A stretch of DNA of 64,000 bases from Phlegmacium glaucopus (lineage: Eukaryota; Basidiomycota; Agaricomycetes; Agaricales; Cortinariaceae). The notes under the pieces are model-generated. The model was not told where the DNA came from. It saw only the letters and a program-made list of their open reading frames with translations, and made no database searches. This document shows positions 1 through 11,010 of this stretch, one piece after another (position 1 is the stretch's first letter; every line of letters begins with the position of its first letter). Location of the stretch: assembly GCA_015039465.1 (NCBI GenBank), contig MU129988.1, positions 191,356 to 255,355 of the forward strand, read 5' to 3'. The position numbers were made by a program, and so were the translations under genes.

Positions 1-29
1 GTGTGTTCAGGATGAAGAGCTAGTTCCTT

Positions 30-1676
30 GTGAACCTTCCTGAAGATAAAAATGCACCGCCGGGTGCACCAACTCGGATTATGATTTCTACGTCACTCGC
101 TGATGTTCTCGGCCACCCAACTGGCGATTTCGCGCCAGAAGACATCATTGTTGTGCATTGCTCGCCTCAGAGCGTTTTTCGCGTCCGTCCAGCAACAAGA
201 TGTTCTTTCACGATCTCTGGTATGTTACTTTATCGTTCCAATGACATTAGAAGATTCCTTACATGTTTAAATTTAGGACATACATCGCCTATCCTCTGTG
301 CGTCATTTTCTTCTACAGGACGTCTGCATGCGACTGGCTCTGGAGATACAAATGCACGTCTATGGGATCTTGATACCGAGACTTCTTTGCAGGTACCCCC
401 TGGTCACAAAGGTTGGGTGCTTTGCGTAGAATGGTAAGCAATGGAGGGAAAATTGGCAACGGGAGGCTATGATGGGCATGTATATGATGTACGTTCGGCT
501 CTTCAATTATTGATTTTTTAAATTCCATAAATTCCATCACAGGTGCGATTATGGGATCCGAAGACTGGCAAGTCCATCGGAGAAAGGCCATTCAAAAGGG
601 ATAACATCGCTGTCATGGGAGCCAGTTCATTATGTACGCTGACCTCTGAAAGCGTAGCGGACCTGTAGGGATGCTGATCTTTAATCATAGAAATCCACAG
701 TCACCACGACTAGCTTCATCTTCAAAAGACGTATATGGTCAACGCTCACTCGACGGACAGAATACACGCTTGGGGGTCATTCTCCCAGTGTTAATGTCGT
801 GAAGTGGGGCGGCCAGGTGGTCCTCATGGTGTTCTGTACACCGCAAGCAGTGATCGTACAGTGCGGATATGGGATGCGGAGCCGGGTCGACCGCTACACT
901 CCCTGGGTGACAACTCTAACTTTGAACCGATTTTGTTCTGCGGACCGTTTGCCCATACTGGCACCATAAAATGAGGAGGTATTGTACTATGACTTCTCAT
1001 GATTATTCTACCATGATTTACTGATTAGCGTTTTGCCAGCCCAAACATTAGCAAAAGCACGATACGACGCTCTTCTACGTACCACACCTGAGCTGCTCAT
1101 TTCTGGCTCGGATGATCATACCCTCTTTCTCTGGTCACCCTCGTCCCCGTCGTCTTCTGGTCAACATTTCATCACTAAACCAATGGCTCGTTTAACCGGC
1201 CATCAACGCCAAATATCACATGTCGCATTTTCACCCGATGGGAGATGGGCAGCGTCGGCGGCTTGGGATAGTAGCGTACGTATATGGGAAGGCCGGACTG
1301 GGAAATTTAATTGCTACTCTCCGCGGCCATGTCGGAGCTGTGTTTCGGTCTGTTTCGGTTGGCGTGGAGCGCGGATGGGAGAATGTTGGTAAGTGCGAGT
1401 AAGGACAGTACTCTAAAACTCTGTCATTTTTTGTTTATGATAATGTTAAGGTCCTTTTGACATTTTGATGATCAGATAAGTTGGGAGATTGATTTGCTGG
1501 GACACACAGACGAGCTTTATTGTGTTGATTTTGTAGCTGATAAAGTTGTAAGTGGTGGTCGTGATAAAACTGTTAAAATGTGTGTCGCTACTGTTATTAA
1601 AATATCCTGCCCGGTTCTGATCACACTGGCAGATGGAAGAATTATAGCAATAAAAGTACGTGGAAGATGTTTTCCA
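30..1676 (+). pseudogene. Decayed Notchless/Rsa4 (NLE1) WD40 ribosome-assembly gene
   Basis: The reading pieces follow the Notchless order. The N-terminal part contains VFRVRPATRCSF, then WD repeats ending ATGSGDTNARLWDLDTET, LATGGYDGHV, YTASSDRTVRIWDA, ELLISGSDDHTLFLWSP, VAFSPDGRWAASAAWDSSV and VVSGGRDKTVKM. In the family, Rsa4/NLE1 is an eight-bladed propeller with an N-terminal NLE domain that binds the AAA ATPase Rea1/midasin and helps release 60S pre-ribosomal factors in the nucleus. One clean intron is visible (about 222-278). The frame then breaks: a TAA directly after the Trp codon at 432-434, loss of frame at about 620-720 and again near 815, loss of the blade linkers, and a further break near 1310 and 1400. 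The protein is normally about 500 residues in one frame. I infer a pseudogene rather than an intron-rich live gene, because the breaks fall inside conserved blades without splice signals. Confidence 0.8.
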
Positions 1677-1680
1677 TAGT

Positions 1681-2280
1681 AGAGCTCGTTTACCCTTTAA
1701 ACCTCCATCATCTGGTGTCTAGTTGTCTGGTCCACACTTGCACCCGAAGGCGAGTATTCAACGGTTGCAGATAGCCTCTTACTCACGAGACTCACGTTTA
1801 TTAAATTGTATCTTATTATTCCGAGTCTGACCGTGATTCCACATGCATCCGCCCATTGCCATTATTTATCGTATGCATACTACCTTACATGTGTGAACCG
1901 TCATCGTCGAGACACCGGAACAATCACGGACGGCGGTATGCCACTGTTGCTGCCACTGCGCTGGGTGCCTATTATTATTGATGCTGTCCAGATGGATCAG
2001 AGGCTTGGAGAACGCGTGAATTTTTCTTATAGAGTTACAGAGAGTTACCTGAGTTTGACGAGTTGATTGGAATTACCAGCAACCCTGGTCCCTGACATCG
2101 AAAAGGAAAAGCTATTCCTGATAATGAATCCAAATATGCAATTATTGTCGCGGACAAACAAACTACATAACGTTAACCTGCCAGCATTTAAAATAGGCTT
2201 AATATTACGGTCTAACTTGAACCCCGGTTTCTGACCGAGTCTCGCCAGCGCTTGATAACTTAACGGGACCATGACTAGTA
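1681..2280. other. No gene recognised between the Notchless and Bud6 remnants
   Basis: About 600 bases with only short open frames. None shows a family signature, and no repeat structure was seen. Confidence 0.5.
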
Positions 2281-2284
2281 CATA

Positions 2285-2898
2285 CCACACACCTGCTGTT
2301 ACCTATTCGACCCCATCTTCGCCTACGTCGAATACAAGAATGAACCATGATCACCGTTCAGTAAGTCATGTGTGTATGGACTGACGGGTTTCGATCGTCG
2401 TTCCAACTTAATTGATACCTTTAATTTCCAGAAAAACCCCGATGAAGTTCCCAGTACTGTCCAAAACCTCCTACTTTCAACAAAACGACTTCAAGAAGTT
2501 CTACACCTTTGGAGTGTTGAACAAGCCACGGAAGGCGATGTCAGTGACGTGTATGTGAAGATTGGCAATGAGCTCAACCTCACTATCAGTGCCTTTGCAC
2601 AGCATCAAATCGACATGAGGTATATTGTTATATCAATGAAATTTAGGGAGCCATGCTAAACGGTCTTTTTTTTTTGGGGGGGTTGTATAGTGATATCCAT
2701 TCGATACCGGGAGATTTGCGTGTTGTACTTGAACGTTGTCTTTCTGAAGACCCTTCGCCAGAGGTTTTGGAAACGTTTATGCCAGAGGTCCGGGATGTAT
2801 TGTTCAAAATGCTCAAAAGTCTTCACAGTCGACAAGAGAGTTGGCGGCTTGCGACTCAAGGTCGTGTTAGGCATAGTACGGGTGGCCCGAAACAGTGA
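2285..2898 (+). pseudogene. Truncated Bud6/Aip3-like actin-interacting protein fragment
   Basis: Three joined exons are visible: up to 2360, 2432-2619 and 2691-2898, with introns GTAAGT..CAG and GTATAT..TAG. The spliced product contains VPSTVQNLLLSTKRLQEVL, DVYVKIGNELNLTISAF and PGDLRVVLERCLSEDPSPE, which I recognise as the N-terminal region of fungal Bud6/Aip3, a polarisome protein that binds actin and activates formins. The frame stops at 2898, right after this region. The family is usually many hundreds of residues long with a C-terminal coiled-coil AIP3 domain, and no trace of that is seen downstream before the pirin gene. The 5' part upstream of 2285 is also missing. It is therefore a fragment left by deletion or duplication. 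The family call rests on remembered similarity and is moderate. Confidence 0.55.
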
Positions 2899-3159
2899 TA
2901 AGAAAGTGGGCTGCAATCTGCCCCGCGCGGCTACCACCCGGCTTTACGAGTTCGCGATCACCGGTGATCAGATGTGCATCGCAAATCAGTTCTTACTGAT
3001 CGGGGCTACAAAGACACCCGAGAAGCGGAGGGTAGCACCTCACTCAGTGCTCACGCTGGGTGTGCGTCGCCAAGAATGTTTTACATCTAATAATAATTAG
3101 TGGACTATACACAGATACATTACATGGAGTGTTAGCAAGTAAGTAGGAGTAAAAGATAA

Positions 3160-4069
3160 TCAATCTAAATCAAAAACGAGAATCTCCGCAATACGGTCAC
3201 CAACGTTTTCAACTTGAAGGGAATTTCCGGCATTTCCAACAAAAATATACGCCCCATCACCCTCACCCAAAGCCAACTCTTCTCCGCCTTTAGAGGCAAC
3301 CTTGACGCTAGCTCCTTTGGATTTTCCCTCGTTATACCCGCTGGTTTGAACGACATGGATGTATCCCTTCTTGCCAGCGAGCGGTCTGTTCAGCGACTTG
3401 TTCTGTCCCAAAAGAGTCGCGTAAAGGGTCAAGGGGCTTTGTACTGGAGCTGGTCCATCACCCTCTCTGACAGCAAGAACACCGTCAGCACCAACAGGTG
3501 CGACGATCCTAGCCCATTTATCGGTCTTCTCCTCATCAGTGAAGTGACGAGTAAAGTATTTGGGTTGGAGTCTGGAAGTGGAAGGTTGAGACCAGATTTG
3601 TAGGAAGTGGACTTGCTTGGGTCCATGTGCTTTTTCCGAGTGAGAGATACCAGTGCCAGCAGAAGTGAGTTGAAGATCGCCACGTCGTAGGATCTCAGTG
3701 TTGCCCATAGAGTCCTTGCTGTAAGAAGAAACAACCTGATTAGCCTAGAATATAGAATACAGCAAAAAAAGTAATAACGAACTGTTCAAGCTCTCCAGCA
3801 ACGACATAAGAGAATATTTCAAATTCCTGATGAGAATGAGTACCAAACCCAGTCCTGGGGGCTACACGATCCTCATTGATGACACGCAAAGACCCAAACT
3901 GCTGATGCTTGTTTTCATGGTACCTGATACAGAAAGTTTAAAATGACATTCAAAACGACATGAAAACGACGTACGATGCAAAAGAAAAGGTATGGAAGGT
4001 CTTTAACCATCCATGATCAGCATTTCCGCGTTCTTCATTCTTACGAGGAACGAATTTTATTGAAGTCAT
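3160..4069 (-). CDS. Pirin-family bicupin protein (YhhW/quercetinase-like), intact
   Basis: Exons on the minus strand are 4069-3975, 3923-3783 and 3718-3160, with GT-AG introns of 51 and 64 nt, giving 264 residues. Pirins are two-cupin metal proteins; bacterial YhhW relatives show quercetin 2,3-dioxygenase activity and human pirin is a nuclear redox-dependent cofactor. The N-terminal cupin has the family metal ligands: H61 and H63 in GTHSHQEFEIF, then H105 and E107 in GTGISHSEKAH. The order and wording (HTFSFASYH, FGSLRVINEDRV, DSMGNTEI) are close to the YhhW subgroup rather than to human pirin. The start at 4069 was chosen because homology begins there. An in-frame ATG at 4243 would add about 58 hydrophobic residues unlike the family and is probably 5' leader. 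Substrate is not predictable. No damage is seen. Confidence 0.88.
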
Positions 4070-4864
4070 ATTAGATGTGAGAGTGGATTTGAGAAACTGA
4101 GATTGGAGGTTGGCTTTTGCAAGTTTGGCAAGTGACGACAGATTGTCTGAGATTGTTGAGGGGATAAAATTGAGATAAATCGCGAGGCTTATATAGAGCG
4201 GTATCAAGGCGATGTGAATGAAGAGATAGGTTTTGGCCAACATGACAGAGCCATCTCGTCGGTCTTACCAAGAGCATACCTTTTCAGTCTTCGTTGGACC
4301 CACGAGCTGACAAAAGGTAATGATTCTTCGTAACGTCCTATGACGTTTGTAATGCTATACACAATACTCAATTTCCTCCCTCCTGCCACAAGTTAAATTT
4401 TGCACAGTCATTCTCAAAAACATGACTATCAGGATTTTGGCCTTTTGAACGAGAGCAGAATGGTGTTTGATGGCCCAAAGTATGCAAATGTTGGGTCAGA
4501 TCTGGTCCGATCGGGTGCATGGCTTCACACAAAAATTCGCAAGAGTACGCTACTATGTATTTCTGTCCACCTTGAAAAATCCTGTGGTCATAAACTCACC
4601 CCTCGAAGCATAAATGCAGAATGATTACTTTTGCTGTTTGAGAGGGGGCTTAAACGTTTAAATTCTGATGTGACTCTGCGTGACATTTATTTCGGAGAAT
4701 TCTCGGTTGCTCAATGCTGGTCTGTACTTCACTTATAAATACAAAAGAAACACTGTTTGTAAGTCAGTTCTCGAGAAGTTTGAGGATGGGAGGATGAACG
4801 CACGCTATGGAAATTGGTCACGAGCAAAAAGTTTACAAATCCGTGGACAGTCACATTTCCCCAC
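4070..4864. promoter_or_regulatory. Divergent intergenic region between the pirin gene and DAM1
   Basis: The two genes start head to head with 795 bases between their ATGs. Short open frames are present but none resembles a gene. It probably holds both promoters; no element could be pinned down by eye. Confidence 0.4.
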
Positions 4865-7095
4865 ATGCCTCCAACTCAAACCCCTCATAGAACGCCACTA
4901 CGCCGCGTTTCTCAAGGATCTCTCTTTCGACTATCACGTTCTGGAGCTTATCCTGATGCACCCCATGGACTTGGGTTTCTTGAACCAGCACTGTCCGAAT
5001 TCCTGGACGAAACAGAAGCGTTGCAAACAAATATTCAAGGCTTAAAGAATCTCAGCGACTCTCTGGCAACTTTCAACGAATCTTTCGCTAGTTGGCTATA
5101 CATAATGAATATGAACGCCTTGACGACTGATTGGCCACAGGTGTGCTTATCGATCCAAGGTTGTGGTTTGCTAACGAGAAAGCGGACCATAGGCACCGAC
5201 AGATGCTTCCTTCATCCTTGCGAAAAGACGTGCAGGTGAGTGACCTGCCCCCCCTTTTTCCTTTCTGATATACAAATTTACGCGCTTCATGACAGAACGG
5301 GACGCAATCGCAGCGATGGAAGCTTTGGAAGTTCGAAACACTGCCAAAACCCATGAAGTACAGATGGCTGCGGCCATGGCTGCTGATAAGACAGTTGTAT
5401 CAGATGCGGATACCACCTTTGCGGGAAATATTACTACAACGACTGGAATCTCGTCGAACAAGTCCACCTCTACAACTAAAAAGAAAGGTCCAAAAGCAAA
5501 ATTAACTGCTAAAGAGAAGAAGGAGCGAAGTGTAAGCCTTCTCCAGTTGTACTATGTAGGCCCTGAGATCTGAGCTGCAACATTTTCTATGCGATCAGAT
5601 TGAAGCCGAACGGATAATCTCATGTTTACCTTTGGAGTTTCGGGGTAGTGATAGGACCCCGGTCAATAGCAGAAACGGTCTGATCCCAATCCGGACAAAT
5701 TTTCTGAATTTTCGCAAAACGGCCGGGTGCCAATCCGGACAAAAAGTGGTCAAAATCCAAAAGTAGCCAGAACCTGGATCCGGACAGGAACAGCCAAAGG
5801 TGTATATACCCTCAGGCCGCTATCCGGACATAAAGTCCCAGGGTGAAGTTGTAGAAAAGCAAGGTAATTCAAAAAGTTCAAACCACTCTGCTGGCTTCTG
5901 CTGGAGAACCTCCTTTTACATTCCATATCCCTTGTTGAATTGCATTATCTTTACCTTCTAGTCTTTATTTATGGTCAATAATCTCGTCCTTCACAAAATA
6001 TATTTGTCCTTATTTTATTTTTGCTAATCTTTTCCTTGTTGATCTGAGCACTGTGGACTGCTCCCAACCGTCCTCGTATTAATTACCAAGTCCCTGTTTG
6101 GCAAACTTCTCATTTATTATGGTCACCTCCAGGGCACAGTGATTGAAGTTGATGACGATGAATTGTTTGATGAGAAGGAATGGATTGGCAGGGGGAAAAA
6201 GTATAGCTGGGCCATCCTTCCAGGCTATGTCACATCTGCAAAGAATATATCCCTCGAAAAACTGGCTGCTTCTTTTATTGAATTATCATCAGAGGATGTT
6301 GATCATTATTGAGCATTACGGGAAGGTCAAAAGCAACTCACCGCAGCAATAAAACTCTCAAAAAAAAATGGTGGCAGGGGTGAGGATTTGGATTTAGCGG
6401 ACTAGACTATGTAGCTGGCACTTGCCCATTATCTAAATGTCATTATCTCATGTTGTTATACCTTTTTTGAGCTCTGTAGAGCCCACTACACCGTTTGCGC
6501 CCACCTGGACCATTTCCCATGGCCAGATCCACCGATCCGGACAGATTTTCGGTGAAAAATGCCCAGATCCAGCCGTCTGGACAAATTTACAAATTTGAGG
6601 TTAGGCCGGGTACAATCTGGACAAAAACCGCCAAATGGCGTCCGGACAAAAAACCCCATTGTTGGGATCAGACCGTTTCTGCTATTGACCGGGGTCCTGT
6701 AGTGATCCAGTTTGTTGGATTTACAATGGTTTAGACCCTAATCTTTGCATTGATCGCATCTATTCAGGGCCTTCGTCGAAATATGGAATCAGTTATCGAG
6801 GGTCTCATGTATTCGTCCAACCAGGCTTTAAAATGTGAGCCGCTATCTCTATTGAACAAAAAAAAACATCCCCACAATATTTCTCTGACTTGGTGCGGGA
6901 AAGTGACGGATTTAATCGCACCGCCTGACCTTAACCAAGCTCGAGTGAACAAATGTCTCATAGCTCTCATCAATCGAAAACTTGTGCAAAAAGAGAACAG
7001 TACAGTATGTATAGAATCTTTTATTGTATTAAAAGTGATTGTAATCTTATTATTATCAGGGGACCATTCTGTATCACTGGAAGGGTCTACCTTGA
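4865..7095 (+). pseudogene. DAM1: DAM1, DASH/Dam1 kinetochore complex subunit, split by a transposon
   Basis: Exons are 4865-5140, 5193-5235, 5296-5531, 5599-5652 plus 6707-6709, 6768-6834, 6904-7004 and 7060-7095. Dam1 is the microtubule-binding subunit of the DASH ring that couples fungal kinetochores to spindle microtubules. Seen in order: HRTPLRRVSQGSL, GLGFLEPALSEFLDE, SDSLATFNESFASWLY, NMNALTTDWPQ, APTDASFILAKRRAE, a lysine-rich KKKGPKAKLTAKEKKER, then CLPLEFRGSD, RRNMESVIEGL, PPDLNQARVNKCLIAL and ILYHWKGLP before the stop. A 1,046-bp element sits after the FRGSD codons and brings an in-frame TAG about 38 codons inside it. Apart from the insertion all exon phases still fit, so the break is recent. 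As it stands the allele would give a Dam1 lacking its conserved C-terminal segment. Confidence 0.85.
5653..6698. mobile_element. TIR transposon (8-bp TSD) inside a DAM1 exon
   Basis: The ends are perfect inverted repeats of 37 bp (5653-5689 and 6662-6698, starting AGGACCCCGG). They are flanked by the 8-bp direct repeat GTAGTGAT (5645-5652 and 6699-6706). Eight-base TSDs are typical of hAT, P and Zisupton-type elements; the long TIR does not settle which. Subterminal copies of CCGGACA occur near both ends (at least six, plus two CTGGACA), all in the same orientation, and may be transposase sites. Inside, an open frame without ATG (about 6043-6312, +) includes GTVIEVDDDELFDEKEW; I do not recognise it. 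No transposase is seen, so the element is probably non-autonomous. Confidence 0.85.
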
Positions 7096-7504
7096 TGTTT
7101 GTACCAAGACGAGACAGCCCATCAGGCAAGGATTAGTCCACTTCTGCATTATAAACACGGTCAAGGACGAAAGTGTAGCCTTTCAGCTGGAACGCGCTAG
7201 ATTGACCTCCAAATGTCAGGGTTCTAGCTTTAACAAATATCAGAAACAGCACAAAGCTCCGCCGTTTTCAAATTTAGTTCTATTGTTCTGCCTGGCCCCT
7301 AATCATTGAACCCTCTTCTTCCTCTACAAGTAGCTCACAAGAAATTTATGTGGATATATGGCAGATAGAATGCAACCACGAGGATCTGAAAAAGGATTTC
7401 TCAAGATATATGACTTATAATGACCAAAAGCGCCTTGAACCTTGAGAATATTATTAAATAAACATTACATATGTATATAAGAAAAATGGGTAACAATGCT
7501 ATGG
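6861..7504 (+). repeat. DAM1 3' segment, source copy of a dispersed duplication
   Basis: From the A-tract in the penultimate-but-one DAM1 intron to about 410 bases past the stop, this stretch is nearly the same as 31381-32057 in the same orientation. It includes two DAM1 exons and the 3' flank. Confidence 0.85.
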
Positions 7505-7604
7505 TATAGACTCGTAACCAGCTGGAGAATTATTCCAATAGTAGACTCAGCTTCAAATCCCAATAGTAGACTCAGTCCATCAGCAAACCCGGGCCCTGCT
7601 ATGG

Positions 7605-7787
7605 TGTTGGAATTTATCGAACTCAGGGATTAAGTATTTGATAATACAATTCACATTTGGCCAGCGCGGGTCGAGCGCCTTGCAAACGAGTGAGTAAAAT
7701 GGTACAGTACTACTACTCATATCCTATTGTGCTTACTAATCATTCCAAATCGGGAAGAGCTTTTCTAATGCTCGAAAATATTCAACA
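7605..7787 (+). mobile_element. Solo LTR, 183 bp, with 5-bp TSD
   Basis: The sequence begins TGTTGGAATT and ends ATTCAACA (TG..CA), flanked by the 5-bp repeat TATGG (7600-7604 and 7788-7792). A near-identical 186-bp copy lies inverted at 19342-19527 with its own 5-bp TSD. The terminal TG/CA and 5-bp duplications are the marks of LTR retrotransposon ends; no internal gag-pol was seen, so both are solo LTRs left by recombination. An alternative would be a very short TIR element, which fits the TSD length less well. Confidence 0.75.
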
Positions 7788-7792
7788 TATGG

Positions 7793-8307
7793 ACCATTAT
7801 GTAACACTCTATAGCACCATAGTGCCATAGTGTGGGTCCCTATTTCTGTAGTGTCCAGAAGACTGTTGAAATTTGGATGTCGGTTTATAGATCACGTTAC
7901 AGAGGATGATTAAGATACTTAGTCAATGAGCTCTGTGTAGGCGAATACCCAGTGAATTGGTATAAACCAATGAGGTTTCACCTCAATCGGTTGTACTACT
8001 TATACACATTCAATTGTGGCTATGTAGCTATGAGAGATTTACGCTATAGGTTAGGTATTCTGTACTAATGATGAAGCAACTATGATGCGATATGACATGA
8101 TTGGCACAAAATACATCAGGAAAACTGTCATTTATTATTAGGTCAGGGTTATGCTACAGAGCCCAAATTAGGCTTGATAGGTCACCATAGGTTCTGCTGC
8201 TCCAACATAGGCCTTGTTAGGTCCCAATAGGTTCAGTGGTTTCATTATTGGCCTTGGTAGACTATGTAGTAATCAATGCATATTTTTCTTACTTTCTTTC
8301 AAGCTAA
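7793..8307. other. AT-rich stretch without genes
   Basis: No coding signature. It contains several CATAG/TAGG words and, at about 8106-8122, the left copy of a 17-bp motif that returns inverted near 10174-10190. Confidence 0.4.
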
Positions 8308-10194
8308 CATCAGAAAAAAATAACCTTGGCCTGGCTGGCTCTGGCTGCCCTGGCCTGCCCTGGCCAGCCCTGAACATCTTTGGCTAGGTTTAAAAATCTG
8401 AAAAAATGCTAACAAATCACAGAAATATTTATAGCACCCAATTCCAAAAAAATTAAACAATTACATAAGACAGATGCTGAGATATTAAAGATATTAAATT
8501 ATTTTAATATCTTTAATATCTCAGCATCTGTCTTATGTAATTGTTTAATTTTTTTGGAATTGGGTGCTATAAATATTTCTGTGATTTGTTAGCATTTTTT
8601 CAGATTTTTAAACCTAGCCAAAGATGTTCAGGGCTGGCCAGGGCAGGCCAGGGCAGCCAGAGCCAGCCAGGCCAAGGTTATTTTTTTCTGATGAAGGCTG
8701 AATGGGTAAAAAACCAATATGTAGTACATTAATTAAATTAATCAGGCCCACTACAAGAGTAACTAGACATATGCATGTAAATGGGCGAAGAAAGTCCAAA
8801 TATGTAATAATGTAAGTACTTGTTCAAAAATCGCAGACATCAATGATCAAGCTTACAGCGGCCCAACAAAATTTTGTGAAGTCAATTCAAACTCAGAAAA
8901 TTCACATGGTTATGTTTGTTGTATGTTGAACTTCAACGTCGACCAAACAAACTGTGCCTTTTCCTTCCCAATCACCACGTCGCCTGCCACCACCTTCCTC
9001 TCCGTATTTGACCATGGCTGGCCATTGACCACCATATTATGTGCATAAGGCTTGGCCGCCTTGTTGCCGCTCTTGCAGGCCATGAACCGAGAAACCACAA
9101 GCCGCGAATGACCCTGACACAACCCCACTGACCCCACATACAGAAAACCACGGCGCAGGTATGTACTATGAAACCCCATGCCACATCGTAACGACAACCA
9201 CAATGCTGCAATGATGCCACCCCTGCTCTAACTGTGGGGGCCACAGGTATGTGCCAGGCCATGCGCGTCCTATGCAGCTGACCCACCCCCATGCCCAGAA
9301 AACAATGCTGCAGGAATGTCGATGATGAACCCAACCCCCCATGGCCCCTCGAAAAACATGACAACTAGCAGCAACGCAACAACCATCACCGTGTCATCGC
9401 CATCACCTTCGTGGGTCATGAACAACCAACAAACTCCAAACGACCATGGCAAGGTAAGAGGTCAAAGCAGAGAGATGTGCAAGGCACCAGGTATGTGGCC
9501 ACCACACCCCATTTGACCTGTCTGACCACCACACCCCATTTTTGTACAAAAAACGATGGCGTGGATACAAAACCCATGCCAGCCCATGCACAACCTACAT
9601 GAACAACGACGAGAATAACACCACCGCCGGCCTATCCCCTGCCTGCCATAGCCACAAAGACCACAGGTTTGTGGTTCAACCACCCCATGAGGCTTAGCTG
9701 ACCACCCCCAATCACCCCTCACACAGATACGACAATCTTGTTCGCTCACGGTGCTCTGTAAGTCACCTCTCCTGTGAACTGTTGCCCGGCGCTGTACTTA
9801 TTTCTCTATTTAAGAAACACATCAAAGTATCCAAAGGCATTTCTAAAGCCACAAACATTTTGGGTGCCGGGGTTGAAGCTTCAAAGCAGGAATGAGATGG
9901 ACTAGTACTGTAGCTGTAAATTAGATTTGTATATACCCTTGCCACCTGTCCTATTTAGCTATATCGTTACTAATTCATGTTATCATTTACTACCTATACT
10001 GCCTACCTTGCCTAAGAAACCCAAACTGGCCTAATAGACTACACCTACTTGAAACTAATGAGACCTAATGAGGCCTATATTTCCGGTGAGATGCCTAACA
10101 GTACCTATATAGTAGGGGGTTGCCTAACCTGCCAATTGACCTATGTAGGTCTATGTAGCCTACATAGGTATCTGCCGTTTTCCTGATGTATTTC
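8104..10194. mobile_element. Candidate TIR element around the giant palindrome (tentative)
   Basis: AAATACATCAGGAAAAC at about 8106 recurs inverted at about 10174. Inside both ends the sequence is rich in TAGGTC/TAGGCC words (8140-8265 and 10000-10170, inverted). No TSD was found and no transposase is present. The inner part, 8900-9760, is CCA/TGG-rich with no recognisable gene. Confidence 0.3.
8308..8693. repeat. Near-perfect 386-bp palindrome (193-bp arms, no spacer)
   Basis: The left arm runs from CATCAG at 8308 and the right arm ends CTGATG at 8693, with the centre between 8500 and 8501. By eye the only mismatch near the centre is the pair 8499/8502. The arms include an AT-rich inner half and an outer GGCCTGGCTGG-type run. 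It would fold into one long hairpin. The loopless symmetry suggests a foldback or inverted duplication. Confidence 0.9.
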
Positions 10195-10463
10195 AACACA
10201 GACACTATATAGTACTACATAGCATCACCTAGGGAGTTCATAGCACTCCATAATAGCTCCTTGTTATTCCATAGCACTCTGTACTGAGCTCAATTTGCTG
10301 CTCAAATAGTATTGGTTTATCTTTTTCTGAGTGATTTTTCGAACCATTTTCTTACTCAAAGCCAAGTACTTGAAAAAAATACTCTATGTATATTGTCCAA
10401 CTACCTACAATGTACTTGTCTAATTACACATAAAAATAAAAATCATTATACTATGTTCATTAT
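8694..10463. other. Gene-free, CCA-rich then AT-rich DNA
   Basis: Short overlapping frames on both strands at 8900-9760 arise from CCA/TGG-rich composition. No conserved family is seen. Several ACCACACCCCATTT-like words repeat around 9505-9545. Confidence 0.45.
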
Positions 10464-11010
10464 TCGTTGTATGTCATTTGTGTGTTGTATGCCACCATAT
10501 GCCACCATATGTCATCGTACATCACTGTATATTGTTGTACATCACCATATATTGTTGTACATTGCCATATGTTGTTGTATGTCACCATATGTTGTTGTAT
10601 GTCACCATATGTTGTTTTATGTCACCATATGTTGTTGGACGTCACTGTATGTTGTTGGACGTCACCATATGTTGTTATATGTCACCGTAGGTTGTTGTAT
10701 GTCACCGTAGGTTGTTGGACGTCACCATACATTGTTGTATGTCACCATATGTTGTTGTATGTCACCGTAGGTTGTTGGACGTCACCGTACATTGTTGTAT
10801 GTCACCATATGTTGTTGTATGTCACTGTATGTTGTTGTATGTTGTTGTATGTCAGCATATGTTGTTGTATGTTGTTATATGCCATCATATGCTGTTGTAT
10901 GTCATCGTACATCACCGTATGTTGTTGTACATCACCATATGTTGCCATATGTTGTCATATGTTGCCATATGTTGTCATATGTTGTCATATGCCATTGTAT
11001 GCCATTGTAT
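10464..11010. repeat. Minisatellite of TATGTTGTTG / TATGTCACCATA units
   Basis: About 550 bases of imperfect tandem units of roughly 18-24 bases built from TGTTGTATGTCACCATATG and close variants. It ends exactly where the foldback element begins. Its open frames in all three + phases are by-products of the period being a multiple of three. Confidence 0.88.

Noticed and set aside
4070..4243. N-terminal extension of the pirin protein
   Set aside because: Homology begins at the Met at 4069. The extension is hydrophobic and unlike the family, and is more likely leader sequence.
9000..9760. Overlapping ORFs on both strands
   Set aside because: Composition-driven (CCA/TGG-rich), with no conserved blocks.
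10464..11010. CRISPR-like array
   Set aside because: Units are contiguous and degenerate, with no spacers of unique sequence, and the genome is eukaryotic.
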